Source: Nanobdellota archaeon
GTDB taxonomy: Archaea; Nanobdellota; Nanobdellia; Parvarchaeales; Parvarchaeaceae
Reading direction: 5' to 3'
DNA: 54,353 nt
Assembly (NCBI GenBank): GCA_021807125.1
Contig: JAKAPK010000001.1
Span: forward strand, 1-54,353
The notes below the pieces were generated by a model. The model saw only the letters and a list, made by a program, of their open reading frames with translations. It searched no databases and was not told the origin of the DNA. Both the position numbers and the translations under genes were made by a program. Shown here one piece after another: positions 38,422 to 48,260 of the stretch (its first letter is position 1; the number at the start of each line of letters is the position of its first letter).

Positions 38422-40218
38422 ATGGTTTTCAAGCAGAAAAGATGGGATTTGACAGACGTGCTAGCATACCGGGAAGGTAAACAGTTTGACGATTTTTTGT
38501 CGGGGATAGAGAAAGACGTGAAAGAATTTGAAGGGCTCAGACCAACGCTTGGTTCTATGGACAGGGCCGGTCTGGAAACCGCCATAGCCTTAAAGGAAAA
38601 AATAACGGAAAAGTTGTTTAGACTCGGCGCATACGGGGGGCTTTGTTTTGCTGCCGATACCCAATCTGAAAAAATAAACGCATTTCGGAAAAAAACCGAG
38701 GAAATTGTCACAGTCGCAAACAACAGGCTCCGATTCTTTGAACTTTGGCTCGGCAGCCTGGATGAACACAGGGCGAAAGATATAATGCCGACTAAAAACG
38801 ATTACAAAGCTTACGTAGATAACATAAGAAATCTTAGCAAGTATGATTTAAACGAGAAGGCAGAAGAAGCCATATCTATAAAAGACCTTTCAGGAAGCAG
38901 CGCATGGAAAAGCCTTTATGATACTACGACCAGCGCCTTTAATTTCATTGTCAGAGACGGAAGAAAAGCCGTTAAAGACAAGAAAGGAAAAACCAAACTA
39001 TTCCTTAACGAAGAGCTGAATCTACTGATAACAGGTCGGGAAATTAAAATGGGCAGTTTGGCGTACAAGGCGCGTTTTAACAAATATGCGGCAAATGGAC
39101 GGCTCCTTTTTGATATATATTCGAACATAGTAAAGGATTACGACGATGAGGCTTCGCTCAGGGGCTTCTCGACACCGATATCCAGGATGAACGTCGAGAA
39201 CGGCATAGAAGATGAAGCGGTAGAGGCGCTATTGTCTGCATGCAGGAAAAACAACGGGATCTTCCAGAGGTTTTTCGGAGTAAAAGCACGTCTTTTGGGA
39301 GTCGATAAACTTTCTAGGTCCAACCTGTATACTGCTATCGATACCGTCGATAAAAAAATGGAATATTCAGACGCAGTCGAGCAGGTTCTCGATACGTTCA
39401 GGGCTTTTGATTCGAGATTCAGCGATTTAGCAAGACTGGTCTTTGAAAAGGATCACGTCGACTCGGAGACAAGGCCTGGCAAGAGAGGCGGGGCTTTTTG
39501 TGAACCTTGGTCCGCAAAGGGAGTGCCTTACATCCTGTTGAATTACACCGGAAACATAGAGAGTGTTTCCACAATAGCGCACGAATCCGGTCATGCGATA
39601 CATTCGCTTTTAGCCTCGTCCCATCCTATTTTGGCAGGAGACGGCATGCCGCACAATTCAGGACTGCCCCTAGCAGAAACAGCATCTATATTCGCAGAGA
39701 TGATTTTGAACGACCGGCTTATGGCGACCACAGAAGATCCAAAGATAAAGCGGACCATACTTATCAGGGAAATAGAGAAAGCATACGCAGCCATAACGCG
39801 TCAGGCCTACTTCGTAATATTCGAAAAACAGGCCCATGAAGCCATAAAGAAAGGGGCGAGCACGGATGAGATATGCGATATGTATTACGAGAGCCTAAAG
39901 GAACAATTCGGAGAGTCCGTCTCTATACCCGAGGAATTTAAATGGGAATGGTCTTATATCCCACACATATTCCACACGCCTTTCTACTGCTATGCCTATT
40001 CTTTTGGCAGCCTTTTGACTTATGCGATGTACGATAGATACGGGAAGAACCCAGAGGCGACAAGAGACGAGATGGTAAAGCTGCTTTCGTACGGCGGTTC
40101 CAGAAAACCAAGCGAAATACTGAAAGAGATAGGGATAGACATAAAATCCGAAGCATTTTGGCAGTCTGGATTTGACGTTCTTAAAGAACGAGTTGCTGAA
40201 CTTGAGAAGCTAATCTAA
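38422..40218 (+). CDS. M3-family oligoendopeptidase (PepF-like)
   Basis: HESGHAIHSLLA zinc motif; GRPGKRGGAFCEPW-like region. Confidence 0.92.
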   Translation: MVFKQKRWDLTDVLAYREGKQFDDFLSGIEKDVKEFEGLRPTLGSMDRAGLETAIALKEKITEKLFRLGAYGGLCFAADTQSEKINAFRKKTEEIVTVANNRLRFFELWLGSLDEHRAKDIMPTKNDYKAYVDNIRNLSKYDLNEKAEEAISIKDLSGSSAWKSLYDTTTSAFNFIVRDGRKAVKDKKGKTKLFLNEELNLLITGREIKMGSLAYKARFNKYAANGRLLFDIYSNIVKDYDDEASLRGFSTPISRMNVENGIEDEAVEALLSACRKNNGIFQRFFGVKARLLGVDKLSRSNLYTAIDTVDKKMEYSDAVEQVLDTFRAFDSRFSDLARLVFEKDHVDSETRPGKRGGAFCEPWSAKGVPYILLNYTGNIESVSTIAHESGHAIHSLLASSHPILAGDGMPHNSGLPLAETASIFAEMILNDRLMATTEDPKIKRTILIREIEKAYAAITRQAYFVIFEKQAHEAIKKGASTDEICDMYYESLKEQFGESVSIPEEFKWEWSYIPHIFHTPFYCYAYSFGSLLTYAMYDRYGKNPEATRDEMVKLLSYGGSRKPSEILKEIGIDIKSEAFWQSGFDVLKERVAELEKLI

Positions 40219-40329
40219 TAACAGAAATACGCAAAGCACAGACTCATCAGCATCGCATTCTGCATATGCAGAAGGTCATAAAGAAACTGGAAAAGATTAA
40301 GAATTATAATACGCAATATCATACCATAG

Positions 40330-40830
40330 ATGGATTTGGAGTCGATAAGCATAAAGAAACTTCCGCCAAGCAGATGGAAAGAGTTTAGGGCTCTGCGTCT
40401 GGAAGCGTTAAAAAGCGAACCCACTGCATTCGGCAGCTCTTACGCAGAAGAAAAAAATCTCACAGAGAAAGAATGGAAAAGAAGAATAAAAACCGCATTA
40501 TTCGCACTTGCAAACGGTAAACCCATAGGAATAATCGAATATGAATTCCATAAGAAGATTAAGGTCCAGCACATCGCGACGTTACACAGCGTTTACTTAA
40601 AAAATGCGTACAGATCTAAAGGCATCGGCATAAAGCTGTTAAAAGGGACCATATCAGTCATCAAGAAGAACAGGAAGATACTAAGAGTGGATCTTTCAGT
40701 CAACGCAAAGCGGTTACCTGCGATTAAGCTATACGAAAGAAATGGTTTTAAGGTAGTAGGTTGCGAAAGAAAAGTATTGAAGGTAGACGGCAAATTTTAC
40801 GATTTTCTTTTAATGGAAAAGTTCTTTTAA
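40330..40830 (+). CDS. GNAT-family N-acetyltransferase
   Basis: LHSVYLKNAYRSKGIGIKLLKGTISVIKK...LYERNGFKVVG. Confidence 0.88.
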   Translation: MDLESISIKKLPPSRWKEFRALRLEALKSEPTAFGSSYAEEKNLTEKEWKRRIKTALFALANGKPIGIIEYEFHKKIKVQHIATLHSVYLKNAYRSKGIGIKLLKGTISVIKKNRKILRVDLSVNAKRLPAIKLYERNGFKVVGCERKVLKVDGKFYDFLLMEKFF

Positions 40831-41021
40831 ATTGTCTTTATTGAGATACATTTATAATTATGATCAATACATGGGCGTTATGATATTCTCCTTCTAGGCA
40901 AGTTTATCTTTGGCTAATATATACGTGCAATATTTGCCACTACAGGGTAATATTAATCTAAGATACTTTCATAGTTAGTTGTGCAAGAGCACAGCACCAA
41001 AGGACGGTGCAGAGGTGATTT

Positions 41022-41540
41022 ATGGAAGAAAAAACAAGTCTCGACGAAATTGTAGACAGAGAGAGCAAACTAAGTGAGATAGCCGATTTTTGGTTGAATG
41101 TATTAGAAGGTCTGGGCGGGATTCCAATAGAGTCAGAGTATGTATCCGACGGGGATCGCTATGTGAATCTTGGTTCCCATCCAGCGGATCATGGGTCTAT
41201 AAACGACCTTAACGGCTTTTCAGTGCAGTATAACCTGAATTATTCTCGTGCGACCTTGAGGATCTCTTACCAAAAACAGGAAGTTTTAACCCTTTCCTTC
41301 CTTTGCAATCATCAACAATATCGTACTACATATGGAAGTTTTACGGTGTCCAAATATGACAAGAGCGGCGTATGGGAAGGCAAGCTTGATAAGATGCTCC
41401 CGAGAAGGGAATTGATAATAAAAGAGCAACTCGATAGGCGGCATCAGCGGGAACGCGATGCTACAGACAAACTGGCGGAAGCGACAAAAGAGAAAGAGTT
41501 AAAAGAAAGGACATTGGCTTTGGGAGCGTACCTTAAGTAG
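41022..41540 (+). CDS. Hypothetical protein, distant paralog of 43861-44391
   Basis: 172 aa; LSEIADFWLNVLEGLG...WEGKLDKMLPRRELIIKEQLDRRHQRERDA shares layout with the other copy; SD gaggtgat upstream. Confidence 0.6.
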   Translation: MEEKTSLDEIVDRESKLSEIADFWLNVLEGLGGIPIESEYVSDGDRYVNLGSHPADHGSINDLNGFSVQYNLNYSRATLRISYQKQEVLTLSFLCNHQQYRTTYGSFTVSKYDKSGVWEGKLDKMLPRRELIIKEQLDRRHQRERDATDKLAEATKEKELKERTLALGAYLK

Positions 41541-41743
41541 GAGCCCCAAACTTTTTTTATGATTCGAAGGCGACTTCATTTAATGCGCGATCCATGCTTG
41601 AGGGCAAATCCCCAAGCGTGATTGCAAATTCGATGTTCAGATTTAAGAATTTTAGGCCTACGTTTTCACAAAATTGTAAAACGAATGCGATTTAGTCTTT
41701 TTTATTAAATCGACCGTGTATAAGATAACGATTAATACAGAAT

Positions 41744-42709
41744 ATGTTTAGCTATAGTGTGATGACACCTTCGTTACAAGCTATCAATCTGACAAAAAGA
41801 TACGGTCAATTTGTAGCCGTCTCAAAGTTAAATCTAAAGATCGAGGGGGCAAAATGCGTCGGGTTTCTAGGGCCAAACGGCGCAGGAAAGACAACAACCC
41901 TTAAACTTTTTACGGACATGATACGACCGACAGACGGTCACGCGCTTATAAACGGCGTAGACGTGCATGAAGAAAAGCGAAGGGCACTATCGTCCGTAGG
42001 AACGCTGATTGAGACGCCGGAAATATATCCTTCTTTGACCGAGAGAGAAGCCCTGCTTATGGTAGCAGAGCTCAAAGGGGTCCCGCGTAAGTTTTTGGAA
42101 AAAAGCGTAAGAGAAGTAGCTGATAAGGTAAGAATGAAAGAGTGGCTTGATCAGAAAGTCGGCAGGATGTCAAAGGGAATGAAGCAGAGAATAAATATAG
42201 CAGCAGCTCTTTTGGGAGACCCGGATATAATCCTCCTGGATGAGCCAACTTCAGGACTTGATCCCCGCGGGATGAACGAAGTGAGAGAAATAATAAAGGA
42301 CCTTAAGAAGGAGAGAAGACTGATATTCATGAGTTCCCACCTTCTAAGTGAAGTGTCCGAGATATGCGATGAGGTCGCCCTCATAAATCACGGTAAATTG
42401 ATGGCATATGGGCCAATAAATGAGGTGACATCAAAATTCTCGGATAGTGGTGCGGCAATAATCGAGGTATCTGTGCTGAAGCCGCTGCAGGCTAATGTTA
42501 TAAAAAAGATAAAAAAACTCCCAGGAGTAAAGAGCACAGAGGTTCTAGATACAAAAAGATTCAATCTGAGAGTCTCGGGTGACGTCGCTAAGACACAGCA
42601 GAAGCTGCTGGAAAGCCTTGTCAAACTGAAGATAGGAGTCATAAGCTTCAAGCCATCAACGTCGGCATTGGAAGAGACTTACCTGAGCGTCTTTAAGGAG
42701 ACAGCATAG
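41744..42709 (+). CDS. ABC transporter ATP-binding protein (ABC-2 type)
   Basis: GPNGAGKTTTLKLF, MSKGMKQRINIAAALLGDPDIILLDEPTSGLDP. An internal ATG at 41762 may be the real start. Confidence 0.95.
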   Translation: MFSYSVMTPSLQAINLTKRYGQFVAVSKLNLKIEGAKCVGFLGPNGAGKTTTLKLFTDMIRPTDGHALINGVDVHEEKRRALSSVGTLIETPEIYPSLTEREALLMVAELKGVPRKFLEKSVREVADKVRMKEWLDQKVGRMSKGMKQRINIAAALLGDPDIILLDEPTSGLDPRGMNEVREIIKDLKKERRLIFMSSHLLSEVSEICDEVALINHGKLMAYGPINEVTSKFSDSGAAIIEVSVLKPLQANVIKKIKKLPGVKSTEVLDTKRFNLRVSGDVAKTQQKLLESLVKLKIGVISFKPSTSALEETYLSVFKETA

Positions 42710-42710
42710 A

Positions 42711-43589
42711 ATGGAAACATTAAACTTAGGAAAAAAGAACGTGGTCCCGAATAGCATCGAGCAGACGCTGACGATGCTTAAGTACTCTTTTCTTGATTAT
42801 ATAAGATCCAGAAGGTTCTTCGTTCTGCTTATAATCGCCGTAGCGGTAGCTTCCATTCTTACGGGCGTTATAGGTTATTTCAGGCCTTCCGACTCACTAT
42901 CGTCACCGCTGGCATTCTACAGCAGTTGGTGGGGAGAAAGCGGCACGTTCATAATAATACTATCTGCGATATTCTTCGGAGGCGATGCTATATCCGGCGA
43001 ATTCCAGAACAAGACGGGCTATTTCCTGGTGGGTAACCCGATACGTCGGTCTGCAATTTACATAGGGAAGTGGCTGGCGGCGCTTATAGCATCTCTTGCT
43101 GTTCTTGCGGTGTTCGCTCTGATGACAATAGGAAACGGGTTTTATTATTTCGGCTCGGCTGGCGTGCCAAACCAGTTTTTGGAATCGCTTGGTTTTTCCG
43201 TTTTGTACATGATTTCTGCCTTAGGACTAACCTTCTTCTTTAGTTCCATGTTTAAGAGTAGCACTGTCGCGATCCTTACCACAGTCATACTGCTGCTGTT
43301 TGTCTTTTCGCTTGTGCAGACACTGGTAGCGGATCTGGCTCATGTGGAACCCTGGTTTATGATAACTTACGGTGCGCAGATAATTGGAAACGTGCTGATG
43401 AACCCTTATCCGCCACCGACGAGTACTGTTAGCAGTTTTTCAGGCGGACCTCCCGGAGGATTCCGTGGCGGTTCATCGGTAGCAGCCTATAATGCTACGA
43501 TACCCGAGGGGATAATAATCTTAGTCGTTTATTTCTTTGTTACTATGATAGTAGGGCTCGTGCTGTTCGAAAGAAAAGAATTTACATAG
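42711..43589 (+). CDS. ABC-2 type transporter permease
   Basis: Multiple TM helices, FGGDAISGEFQNKTGYFLVGNPIRRSAIYIGKWLAALI; directly follows the ATPase. Confidence 0.88.
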   Translation: METLNLGKKNVVPNSIEQTLTMLKYSFLDYIRSRRFFVLLIIAVAVASILTGVIGYFRPSDSLSSPLAFYSSWWGESGTFIIILSAIFFGGDAISGEFQNKTGYFLVGNPIRRSAIYIGKWLAALIASLAVLAVFALMTIGNGFYYFGSAGVPNQFLESLGFSVLYMISALGLTFFFSSMFKSSTVAILTTVILLLFVFSLVQTLVADLAHVEPWFMITYGAQIIGNVLMNPYPPPTSTVSSFSGGPPGGFRGGSSVAAYNATIPEGIIILVVYFFVTMIVGLVLFERKEFT

Positions 43590-43669
43590 TCGGCACCATC
43601 CTTCTACAGACTCATGAAAAGGACAGGTTTAGGTTTTAAATACAAAAAAGCATCTATAAATAACTGGCA

Positions 43670-43897
43670 ATGGCAGAGAAGTATACTAGCCTAGAAAATA
43701 TTCTAAGAGATGTCTCAAACGATAAATTGATGGTTCTGAAGCTTATGAACTGGCGTTTGACCCGATTTTCGGAATAAACTATAATCCAGTGCTTACAGAG
43801 GCTAATAAAATAAAACTTAGCGAAACATATTATACGTGTGCGTTTGAGGAGTTATGTCGCTCAACTGTGCTCAAAGCCATTAAGAGAGTTTTTTAGC
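43670..43897 (+). pseudogene. Possible single-frameshift small gene remnant
   Basis: Frame 1 MAEKYTSLENILRDVSNDKLMVLKL then, after a -1 shift near 43743, AYELAFDPIFGINYNPVLTEANKIKLSETYYTCAFEELCRSTVLKAIKRVF*. Confidence 0.35.
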
Positions 43898-44391
43898 TCC
43901 TGCGTTCTTTGCCAATCGCGCTCGCTCATCTCCGCGAGCATCTTTCGCTTTCGCATCTTTGCTTTACCCATCGCTTCTTCACGCACTCTTCTGTGTTCGT
44001 AGGCTTTCTTGTCTCTTTCTATTATGCCTCTTTGTTTTAGGAGCCTGCGCATTGCCATACGCCACTGTTTGTCATTGTCTGAGAAATTTACTTGGTATTC
44101 ATATTTACTATGACCGGAATAATTGACCTTAAGCACAAGTTTCCCTTTATAATATAGCCCTAATCTGTCCCATTCGCCGTAAGCACCGGAAAAACCATGG
44201 TCCAAGTCCGCAGTAAAACCATGGTAATTTCCAAGATACCATTTGACTTCATTATTGCGGGATGAGTTTAAACCATAATCCTTTGTAGTAGAGCCGGTAC
44301 CCAAACGGACAGCCGCTTTATCCCAAAAATTGATTATCTTAAAAAGTTCCTCTTCATTTTCAATCAACCCTTCCAGCTCAGAATTATCCAT
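43861..44391 (-). CDS. Hypothetical protein, distant paralog of 41022-41540
   Basis: LFKIINFWDKAAVRLGTG...WRMAMRRLLKQRGIIERDKKAYEHRRVREEA. Confidence 0.6.
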   Translation of the reverse strand: MDNSELEGLIENEEELFKIINFWDKAAVRLGTGSTTKDYGLNSSRNNEVKWYLGNYHGFTADLDHGFSGAYGEWDRLGLYYKGKLVLKVNYSGHSKYEYQVNFSDNDKQWRMAMRRLLKQRGIIERDKKAYEHRRVREEAMGKAKMRKRKMLAEMSERDWQRTQELKNSLNGFEHS

Positions 44392-44406
44392 AACAACACC
44401 CTTTAA

Positions 44407-44601
44407 ACTTTAGGCACTGCTACAATTTATAGTTTGGAAGGTCATAGAAATGATAACATAAAATTACGTAATCGGATAATGTCGATAATGTCTGAAGAAC
44501 GTAAAAAGTTAGGAATAAACAAGAGCACGCTTCGGTATCAGCCAAAAGCTATAAAGGAAGGCAGAAAGATTAAGATTTATAGTAAAAATCATAGAATTTG
44601 A
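44407..44601 (+). pseudogene. Possible cas1 C-terminal remnant
   Basis: Open frame without proper start: TLGTATIYSLEGHRNDNIKLRNRIMSIMSEERKKLGINKSTLRYQPKAIKEGRKIKIYSKNHRI*; resembles remembered C-termini of some archaeal Cas1 proteins. Confidence 0.4.
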
Positions 44602-44656
44602 AGCAAAGTTAAGGTTTTTTAGTCATTAAGTTATCATATTCTATAACAGCTAACGT

Positions 44657-47290
44657 ATGGATAAAGAGCAGATGAAAATTGAGATATCAAAACTAATTGA
44701 AAAGTACAATCGCGAAAAGGATAAAAGATATAATGAAGAAGCAACCAAAAATGACTTTATACTGCCTTTATTCGAGATACTCGGTTGGAGTGTAAAAGAT
44801 TCTAATGAAGTATCAAAAGAAGAGAACATCTCTGGCAAAAGAGTAGACTATGGTTTTAGAATCGACGGTATACCAAAATTCTTTTTAGAAGCCAAGGGTT
44901 TAGACGAGGATTTGGAAGGTTCGCGCACAGTAAAGGGCAGACAGGTTACTTATGCCGAACAGGCCTTCAACTACGCTTATTACAAAGGCTGTAACTGGGC
45001 AATCTTAACTAACTTCAAAGGAATAATGGTGTATGACGCATGGGCAAAAACAAACTCCCAGAGCAGCTTTAGGTTTGCTATATGGGTAGACAGCTTGCTT
45101 AGCAACTTTGAAGATCTTTATCTGCTATCAAAAGAGGCATTCAAACAAGGTTTACTAGACAAGAAATACAGCACAAAATCTAGAAAGAGGCCAATAACTG
45201 AACAATTACTATTGGATTTTACTAATTTTCGAGCTATTCTTTCCAAAGATGTTTATAATCTTAATAAGAGCAAGAACCTAACAGAAGAAGAACTAGACGA
45301 AGCTATACAAAGACTTTTCGACCGTCTGATTTTTATTAGGAATTGCGAAGACCGAGAACTAGAACCTTATGACTTGCTATCAACACTAAGACAATGGAAA
45401 GAGAACAGAAAAGGAACACTTGTTGGTAAACTAAGGGAACTTTTCACGCACTTTGATGAAACTTATAACAGCAAGATATTCAGCAAACACTTATGCGATC
45501 AAGTAGACATAAGCGATAATGCACTAAGCAGAGTGTTGGACGGGCTGTATACTACTGAAGACGGCTCAATACAATATGATTTTTCACTTATAGACGCCGA
45601 TGTTTTAGGTAATATTTATGAGCAATATTTGGGGCATATACTAAAGAAAACTAAATTGACTGAGAGCAAAGCAAAAAGGAAATCGGAAGGAATATATTAC
45701 ACACCTAACTACATTGTAGACTACATTGTTAAAAATACGGTCGGCGAATTGCTTAAGAATAAGAAAATAGATGCATCAAAAATCAAAGTCCTTGATCCCG
45801 CTTGTGGTTCTGGTTCATTTTTGATAAAAGCTTTTGACGTTTTGAATGAATACTATAGCAAAAAGAAGAATTACGAACAAACGAAGCTGGATACAAGTGG
45901 CGCCGATGCAACTTACTCGACGAAACTTAGCATACTCAAAGATAACATATTTGGCGTCGATTTAGACAAACAAGCAGTGGATATAGCGCAATTAAATCTA
46001 TTGCTTAAAGTCGCCGAAAAGAAGAAGAGGCTGCCAATTCTACAACAAAACATAAAGAACGGAAATTCTTTGATAGATGACCCAAAATTGGCAGGCGACA
46101 AGGCATTTAGATGGAATGAAGAATTCAAAGATATCTTGAGTAATGGTGGATTTGATGTTATTGTGGGGAATCCACCTTATTTCAATATCAAATCTAATGA
46201 TGTATTAAAGAATACTTTCTATTATAAAACTTTAGCCGATGGTGTTGTAAATGCCGCATCTATGTTTCTAAAGAGAGGTATAGACTTATTGAAAGCAGAG
46301 GGATATTTGGGCTACATTGTACCTAAATCGATTCTTATTATTGATTCATGGCAGCCCATAAGAAAAATTTTACTTAACGAAGTGCAAATAACAAAGATAT
46401 ATGATGTATCAAAAGCATTCGGCGATGTTGGACTTGAGCAAGTTATAATAGTAATCAAAAAGGATAAACCCTCAGGAAATTTAGTAAACATTTTTGATGG
46501 AAACAAAGAAAAAAACTCAATACCACAAAAATTCTTTCAAGAGCGTGGCGTAATTCTAACCGCTCTTGACGAAACAAAATATAAGATAATCGAAAAGATG
46601 GACACAAACAATGAACCACTTGCCAATATAGCCGATATGCCAAGAGGGATAACGGTAGATTCTTCATGGTATAAGTCCTCGCCATCAAAAGACCTAATTC
46701 AAGTATTGGGTGGTACAAACATTGAAAGATATCTAATAAAAGAAGGTAACAAAAGAAAACCTAATCGATACATCGAAAGGGATGACAAACGGGTCAAACA
46801 AAAATCAGTTATTTTCAGAAGCAATAGGATAGTGTATCAAAATATTGCTTCTAGTGTACCTAAGATAGTTGCGTGTCTAGAATACGAAGGTCTACCTACT
46901 GATGATACGCTAAATAACCTTATAATTAATGGTAACTCAGTAGACACCAGATATGTTCTTGGGATATTAAACTCTAAGTTGGCTACCTTTTACTTAAAAT
47001 ATGCAATTATCAACAACTCTATTCTAACTATTCACCTAGACAAGCCATATATAGGCAAAATTCCGATTAGAATTTCCTCTAACGAAAAACAACAAGAAGT
47101 CGCTAGCCTGGTAGACAGCATCACAAAATTAAAAAACCAATTAACTAAACATGGTGATAAGAATACAGATAAGAAACAAGAATTAGCGTCTCAAATAGAT
47201 ACGGCAATTGCAAAAATTAATGAGCTTATCTATAATATTTATAGTATAACAGAAAAGGAAAAGGAAGTAATCGAAGATAGTTTAAAATAA
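44657..47290 (+). CDS. Type IIG (Eco57I-like) restriction-modification enzyme
   Basis: N-terminal PD-(D/E)xK-like RVDYGFRIDGIPKFFLEAKG; MTase motifs VLDPACGSGSFLIKAF and VGNPPYF; C-terminal specificity region. Confidence 0.9.
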   Translation: MDKEQMKIEISKLIEKYNREKDKRYNEEATKNDFILPLFEILGWSVKDSNEVSKEENISGKRVDYGFRIDGIPKFFLEAKGLDEDLEGSRTVKGRQVTYAEQAFNYAYYKGCNWAILTNFKGIMVYDAWAKTNSQSSFRFAIWVDSLLSNFEDLYLLSKEAFKQGLLDKKYSTKSRKRPITEQLLLDFTNFRAILSKDVYNLNKSKNLTEEELDEAIQRLFDRLIFIRNCEDRELEPYDLLSTLRQWKENRKGTLVGKLRELFTHFDETYNSKIFSKHLCDQVDISDNALSRVLDGLYTTEDGSIQYDFSLIDADVLGNIYEQYLGHILKKTKLTESKAKRKSEGIYYTPNYIVDYIVKNTVGELLKNKKIDASKIKVLDPACGSGSFLIKAFDVLNEYYSKKKNYEQTKLDTSGADATYSTKLSILKDNIFGVDLDKQAVDIAQLNLLLKVAEKKKRLPILQQNIKNGNSLIDDPKLAGDKAFRWNEEFKDILSNGGFDVIVGNPPYFNIKSNDVLKNTFYYKTLADGVVNAASMFLKRGIDLLKAEGYLGYIVPKSILIIDSWQPIRKILLNEVQITKIYDVSKAFGDVGLEQVIIVIKKDKPSGNLVNIFDGNKEKNSIPQKFFQERGVILTALDETKYKIIEKMDTNNEPLANIADMPRGITVDSSWYKSSPSKDLIQVLGGTNIERYLIKEGNKRKPNRYIERDDKRVKQKSVIFRSNRIVYQNIASSVPKIVACLEYEGLPTDDTLNNLIINGNSVDTRYVLGILNSKLATFYLKYAIINNSILTIHLDKPYIGKIPIRISSNEKQQEVASLVDSITKLKNQLTKHGDKNTDKKQELASQIDTAIAKINELIYNIYSITEKEKEVIEDSLK

Positions 47291-47386
47291 CTGGGTGTAT
47301 TCTTCTCTTTACCATCATACAATTATTTATATTAATTTTATGTATTATTTTAATATAGCGTATTTTAATTATACATTTATAAGATT

Positions 47387-47755
47387 ATGATAGAAGAATT
47401 TGGTTCTATAAAAGTTGTATTAGTTTATGGACATTATCCAGGCATGAATAAATTAACCTGGCCAATAAATTTAGATAAGACGGCCCCAGAAGATTTATTG
47501 AAAAGCGTACTTGGTAAATTTGCACTTTACAAAAACAAAAATGGAAAGATTTCAGCAAACAAAAACAACCTGTACGGCGTGTTTATTTCTGGTTTATCCA
47601 ATAAGGAATTCTCCGATTCTGATAAAATACTAAACCTTGACCAAATGTCTAAATTAGAGGCCGTTGTTCTAAATAATGATGATGGACGATTTGAGAGATA
47701 TTTAAAAAAGAATAAAGAACGTATTGTGAGATTTCTTGAAGAGAATGGAACCTAA
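47387..47755 (+). CDS. Hypothetical protein
   Basis: 122-aa ORF overlapping the RNase HI start; no family recognised. Confidence 0.5.
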   Translation: MIEEFGSIKVVLVYGHYPGMNKLTWPINLDKTAPEDLLKSVLGKFALYKNKNGKISANKNNLYGVFISGLSNKEFSDSDKILNLDQMSKLEAVVLNNDDGRFERYLKKNKERIVRFLEENGT

Positions 47756-48260
47756 TCTTAGTAATAAACATACACACCCTACGGGCATACTGCTTGTGCA
47801 CACAGACGGGTCTTCTAGGGTACATAAAAATAGTTATGGTAGAGCTGGTTGGGCATATGTAATAACTCTTAATGGAAACACTGTAAAAGAAGATTCAGGT
47901 AGTTATCCGTGGACTACTGCAAATAGAATGGAGCTTTTAGCCGTTATAAATGCTATAAAATATGTAAGAGATAATTACAGCAATGCGGACATGCGAGTTT
48001 TTTCACATAGTACATATGTGTTTAAAAAAGGAATTAGATCATCTGTAAATGATTCTTTTCCGCCTTATGATCTTCATAAGCAGTTATACTTACTTTTAAA
48101 TTCTCCTAATCTAAAGGGCAAAATTAGCTGGGAAAATATAAGTAATGATGGGTGTTATTTACATGACAAAGCAGATAAGTTAGCTAAACAAGCTTCTTTT
48201 AAGGAAAAAGATATTCGATTATGGTCTTTAATTGAAAATGCATTAAAAGATGAAAACTAG
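47736..48260 (+). CDS. RNase HI-family protein
   Basis: HTDGSS...GRAGWAYVI, ANRMELLAVINAIK, FSHSTYV, HDKADKLAKQA. Confidence 0.82.
   Translation: MKRMEPNLSNKHTHPTGILLVHTDGSSRVHKNSYGRAGWAYVITLNGNTVKEDSGSYPWTTANRMELLAVINAIKYVRDNYSNADMRVFSHSTYVFKKGIRSSVNDSFPPYDLHKQLYLLLNSPNLKGKISWENISNDGCYLHDKADKLAKQASFKEKDIRLWSLIENALKDEN

Noticed and set aside
39507-39839. 110-aa frame-shifted ORF inside the M3 peptidase gene
   Set aside because: Overlaps the HExxH coding region in another frame; no independent support.
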